Positions 44,125 through 47,738 of a stretch of DNA of 47,738 nucleotides are shown in pieces. Location of the stretch: assembly GCA_943704525.1 (NCBI GenBank), contig CALSCQ010002215.1, forward strand, positions 1 through 47,738, given 5' to 3'. The position numbers were made by a program, and so were the translations under genes. Source of the DNA: Pigoraptor vietnamica (lineage: Eukaryota > Opisthokonta > Filasterea). The notes beneath the pieces are model-generated. The model worked only from the letters and a program-made list of their open reading frames with translations. It was not told the DNA's origin and did no database searches. Each line of letters opens with the position of its first letter. Position 1 is the stretch's first letter.

Positions 44125-44405
44125 ACGAGACTCAGGTGATCAACCCACGGTGATTTCAATGGTGAGCATGTCTGCGGCGTCGGCGCGTCGGCGTCGGCGT
44201 CGGTCGGTCGCGCGCCCGGCCCTCTTTCTTGCAAAAGTCAGCGAATGGGTCACACAGTCTGCGTAACAACGGCGACACAACAAAAACAGGTCAACGTCAT
44301 CGGTCACGTGCTGCTATAGATTTGTCACGTGACACTTCTGTGACGTCACGCGGTTTCACTGGCTCAAAACGCTTTTCCTGTACGGCAGCTTTTGCATAAC
44401 AAAAG
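44125..44405. promoter_or_regulatory. Divergent promoter with three palindromes
   Basis: The 281 bases between the PB1-UBA and helix-hairpin-helix genes hold TCACGTG at 44304-44310, TCACGTGAC at 44325-44333 and TGACGTCA at 44341-44348. This is the densest cluster of the shared motif. The stretch 44180-44210 has a CGTCGG triplet run. Confidence 0.55.
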
Positions 44406-45284
44406 ATGCCCCCACGAAAAAGAGAGCGCGAGAGCGACCCTCCCGGCGTCCCGACAACCACAGCGGCGTGGACTGAGGCGCTTGCGTCCTACCCGCGGGC
44501 GGTGGAGGCGTTGTCGAGGGCGCGGCGTGCGGAGGATGCCGCAGACACTGTGGCGGCCCTCGACGCGCGCGTGCGCGGGGCTTTGCCGGCAGCGGTCCAC
44601 GGGCGATCTCCGCCGCACATGACACACAGTGAGCTTGCACTTGTCGTGCGATGGAAACTGAAGGCACGTGACACTGTAATTGCGTGGATTCGTTCCATTA
44701 TGTGCAGAGGCTCAACACCCTTTTCCGCAGCGAGGGAAGTTCCGCCCCAACCTACAGCGCCTCGCAGAGTCGAACGGCGACGCGGACGTTAAGCGCGTGA
44801 CGACGGATGCGTTTGCAAAGGCAGCCACCGGGGCAGTGCGCGCGGCAGCTTCGTCGCTCGTGGACGGACTCCGAGGGGTCGGCCCAGCCACGGCCACAGG
44901 CAAGCGCGCAGTTGTATGTGGCGTGTGCAGTGCGGGGGTCGGCCTAACAAACGCACTCGCAGCCATTCTCAGCATCGCTGCGCCCGCAACGTTTGCATTC
45001 ATGTCCGACGAGGCGCTCGCGGTGACCGTCGGCAAGCCGGAATACACAATGGCCGCGCTCGAAACGCACACAAAGTGGGCGCGCGACAAGGCCGCCGAGC
45101 TCAGTGCTGCGGGTGGGAGGGTGTCACACGCACACGCACACGCACGGACGGCCGTGCCTGACGCATGCTGCACGCAGGCACGCCCTGGACTCCAGACGCC
45201 GTCGAGCGGGCGCTGTGGGCGACAGTAGTCCTTGCGCGCCTTGCCAATCCTCCCGCTAAGAAGCAGCGCGCCACCGACGACTGA
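44406..45284 (+). CDS. Conserved helix-hairpin-helix protein, function unknown
   Basis: Four exons give 227 aa: 44406-44663, 44731-44899, 44963-45112, 45178-45284. I recognise a family found widely in fungi and protists, with WKLKRGKFRPNLQRL, then LRGVGPATATAILS, which looks like a helix-hairpin-helix DNA-binding motif (about 132-146), then FMSDEALA and a C-terminal block beginning WTPDAVERALW. No catalytic function is clear; the hairpin motif suggests DNA contact. The N-terminus MPPRKRERES is basic. Introns 44664-44730 (AAG then GCACGT) and 44900-44962 (CAG then GCAAGC) both use GC donors. Splicing them restores the family blocks, while reading through would insert unrelated sequence. It shares a promoter with the PB1-UBA gene. 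Confidence 0.78.
44664..44962 (+). other. Two GC-AG introns in one gene
   Basis: Introns 44664-44730 (67 nt) and 44900-44962 (63 nt) start with GC and end with CCGCAG and CTCGCAG. Each joins conserved blocks precisely. Between them lies exon 44731-44899. Confidence 0.75.
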
Positions 45285-45331
45285 GACGATGGGGCGTCCC
45301 GAAGGCGCAGGCCGTCCCTTGGAGTTGGAAT

Positions 45332-46585
45332 TCAGCGGCGTGGCGGCGAGCGTCTGCCGTCGTCTGCTCCCCGACGCGACTGCGCGTCTGTAGCAGGGGT
45401 TGCGCGCGTGTGTTCGCCGTGTCTTGGGTAGGAAGGAGGGCCCATCCCCGGCTTGTTGCTGCGCGCCAAATGGGTTATGGAATGCACATAATGGCGGTGC
45501 AATGCCCACAAAAGTGAAATGGACGAATGAGAACGCGAGGGACGAGGCATGCAGATGCTTGCGAGTCTGTGCGCGCGTGTGGCAGCAGTGTGTGCATGCA
45601 AGTGTGCGTGTGGGTCCGACGTGGTGTGCGTGAGTTGCGTGTGCTGGTGAATGGTACACACAAGGGACGTTTGAACGGCCGGTCGCGCCCGCCGAAGCGC
45701 AGCTGTCCAGACTCCTTGCGTCCGCCAAAGCCCCCGCCTGCGCACGCCGCTGTCAGCGCCACGGGCCACGGCGGCACAACGGGCACATTCGGCCCGGCAA
45801 CCAGGTCGCCATGGCACACATTGAACAGCTGCGACTGAACCCACCGAGACGGCGAGGCACCCAGCCAGGCATGGTCCGCTCGTGCTCAAACTCGACAATA
45901 ACTTGGCGGCCGTCAATCTCCGCCTTGTGCGCATCCTGTGCGGCTTCCAGCTCTCAGTCCATGCGCAAAACCAGTGGTCGCAAAAATGCAGCGAATACAT
46001 CTTGGGCAACGCCCGCCAAGGCTCCCATTCGAACAGCCGCCAAGACAGCGTACCCTGTGTGCGTCGCGCGCGGCTCTCTCGGACTCGAATTCGACAAAGG
46101 CATACGGGCGCGGCAGTCCGGTGGCTGCAGTGACGCGGCCCATCCATCAGCACAACCGCACTCAGACACACTGGCCGCACATGCCCACCTATGTCACGCA
46201 CGCGACGGAGTGAGAGAATGGCCCCAAATCGCGCGAAGAACGCCCGCAGTGCCTCTGTGGAGGTGGTTGATGTGAGAAAGAAATGCACGGCGGTCAGTCG
46301 CCCGTGGAATCACACACCGTCGTCCGTTTCGGCCGCGATGCGCCCAACAAAAAGAGTGCGCCGTGCGTCTGACGTGACCTTGGGATCCCGAGACGCGTCG
46401 TCTGCAAGTGGAGAGAGCCGCAATTCAGCCAAAAAGCAAAGAACAGTGGTGGGTTGCGCGGCGTGTGACGTGCACCCACACTTTGCGCGCATGGCCCGCA
46501 CGACGGCGCGGTCGTGGGGCACCGTGTCCGTGCCATCGATGCTCCCCGCTTGCAGGGGCGAGTATGTCGTCGCCAGCCACGACAT
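45332..46585 (-). CDS. SNRNP35: U11/U12 snRNP 35 kDa protein
   Basis: Seven exons give 206 aa (human 246): 46585-46480, 46401-46318, 46254-46189, 46124-46054, 45935-45845, 45737-45662, 45458-45332. SNRNP35 is specific to the minor spliceosome, in the U11/U12 di-sn[16 protein letters not shown] with [10 protein letters not shown] is the diagnostic N-terminal block. The RRM follows ([11 protein letters not shown] as RNP2, PYAFVEFES as RNP1), then [19 protein letters not shown] and [19 protein letters not shown], all in human order. The C-terminus is short and ends [10 protein letters not shown] rather than in the long RS/RE tail of animals. Its stop is 47 bp from that of the helix-hairpin-helix gene. 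Confidence 0.9.
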
Positions 46586-46732
46586 TGCAGAGAGTGGGTG
46601 CGTCGCGGAGGATGGCGTCGCTCCTTTTGAGCACAGGTACTGAATCTCAAACAGAGCCGAGCGTTGTGTGAGTCAGAATGGAGTCCATGGTGGGGCTTAG
46701 CATATCTCCAATCAATCCACATACAGCTTTAT
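46586..46732. promoter_or_regulatory. Spacer between DNAAF5 and SNRNP35
   Basis: The 147 bases hold the DNAAF5 3' end and the SNRNP35 promoter, both on the minus strand. The DNAAF5 stop codon overlaps an AATAAA signal (TGAATAAA, minus strand, about 46728-46735). Confidence 0.5.
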
Positions 46733-47587
46733 TCACGCGGCGCCGCCCTGGGCAAGTGCGGCCTCCGCGTGCGCAATAAGCACGTCGCAGTATTGCGGCG
46801 TGCGGTGCTTGTGTCGCGCAGGCAGCGCGTGCTCCAGCAGCAGCGCCGGGTGAATACGTGCAGCGGCCTTGAGCACTGCCAGCACCGACTCCTGCGCGCA
46901 GCGTGGGCGTGAGCACACTTTAAGACAGACGCGCCGCATGGAAGAGTTCCCTCGTGCCGCCCAGCAGTGGCTGCGCACGCACCTGGATGGCGGGGCTTGG
47001 GTCGTCGAGGTGTACGAGGAGCCCGCGGTACATGAGCTCGAGATGCGCCCGGTAGAGATCGCGATCGTACGACGGCGGAATCCGCTGGAAGAAAGCAGCA
47101 AACGTCCCCGCAATGCCCGCGCGAATTTCGTCGCTGCTGTCGTCGAGGCGCTTGAGCAGTTCGGGATAGAGCTGGTGCAGGCGGTCCACTGCGACAGGGC
47201 GTGTCAGAATGACGTCACGCTGCCCCACAGGGCGTGCGACCACGAGGGCACTCACCGTCCAGCGCAGGAACGAGCGAGAGCAGCTCGGTGGCCGCGTGGC
47301 AGGCGACCTTCCGCGTCGACTGATTGTCGTCGTCGAGCGCCGCCACTAGTACAGGCACGATACGGTCCACGGGGACGGTGGTATCCTCAAACGCACCCGC
47401 GCGCAACAGCGCCCACAGCAGAGTCACCGCCGCCGTGCGCACCGCCGCCGCCGTCCGTCCGGCCTTCCACACACAGTTGGGCGCAATCGCCGCATCAAAC
47501 AGATGGGGCGCATGCGGACGGAGGCGACCGGCGGGCTCCAGTGCGGGCGCGCCCTCCAGCACCAGCCGGGAAAAGAGCGCAAACAGC
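46733..47587 (-). CDS. DNAAF5: DNAAF5 (HEATR2), 3' part
   Basis: Three 3' exons are seen: 47587-47256, 47188-46983 and 46891-46733, encoding about 232 C-terminal residues. DNAAF5 is a cytoplasmic HEAT-repeat factor needed to preassemble axonemal dynein arms. HQLYPELLKRLDDSSDEIR, MYRGLLVHLDDPSPAIQ and PARHKHRTPQYCDVL match the C-terminus of human HEATR2 in order. The exon beginning at 47587 starts in phase 2, so more exons lie upstream, beyond the window edge. The intron before it contains the (CA)n tract that ends the window. It is the third ciliary gene here and a functional partner of dynein heavy chains. Confidence 0.9.
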
Positions 47588-47623
47588 CTGCACAATCAAT
47601 TCGGAAATCAGTGGCAGTTCCAA

Positions 47624-47738
<115 letters not shown>

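Overview
The window is nuclear DNA from a GC-rich, intron-rich, flagellated single-celled eukaryote. I rebuilt 17 protein-coding genes from exon frame, splice sites and known family motifs. Together they carry about 100 introns, mostly 57-170 nt. Most introns start with GTGAGT, GTGCGT, GTGGGT or GTGTGT and end in CGCAG or TGCAG. For nearly every gene the exon phases close and the coding length is a multiple of three, so I take the models as mostly right; doubtful junctions are flagged. A true-type tyrosine kinase receptor, FUZ, DNAAF5, HYKK, PYROXD2 and DHRS7B suggest a relative of animals, such as a choanoflagellate-like or apusomonad-like lineage. That placement is inference and I cannot name the species.

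Layout, left to right: 1-896, no gene; 897-7367 (+), a receptor tyrosine kinase with a beta-helix ectodomain; 7760-21626 (+), an axonemal dynein heavy chain with altered catalytic residues in AAA1; 21835-25601 (+), the SAGA subunit SPT20; 26154-28019 (+), an ammonium transporter; 28253-30023 (-), FUZ (ciliary CPLANE protein); 30187-31410 (+), a DHRS7B-like dehydrogenase; 31453-34105 (-), BRF1 of TFIIIB; 34357-36476 (+), PYROXD2; 36489-37941 (-), an ACBD6-like acyl-CoA-binding ankyrin protein; 38176-40659 (+), a PHF20-like Tudor/PHD protein; 40674-41282 (-) and 41308-41717 (-), the two molybdopterin synthase subunits in a tandem that looks bicistronic; 41905-43038 (+), hydroxylysine kinase; 43204-44124 (-), a PB1-UBA protein; 44406-45284 (+), a conserved helix-hairpin-helix protein; 45332-46585 (-), SNRNP35 of the minor spliceosome; 46733 to the window edge (-), the 3' end of DNAAF5.

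The genome is very compact. Convergent neighbours end 12-47 bp apart from 31 kb onward. Divergent neighbours share promoters of about 160-280 bp, several holding TCACGTGAC or TGACGTCA palindromes. Three genes (dynein heavy chain, FUZ, DNAAF5) serve the cilium. Others cover transcription and chromatin (SPT20, BRF1, PHF20-like), splicing (SNRNP35), molybdenum cofactor synthesis, and lysine and lipid metabolism. At least five introns use GC rather than GT as donor. The window stops inside a (CA)n tract in a DNAAF5 intron, and its length suggests it is a whole contig broken there.

The most notable observations are the beta-helix receptor tyrosine kinase, the dynein with a degenerate main motor site, the tandem MOCS2A/MOCS2B pair and the shared palindromic promoter motif.
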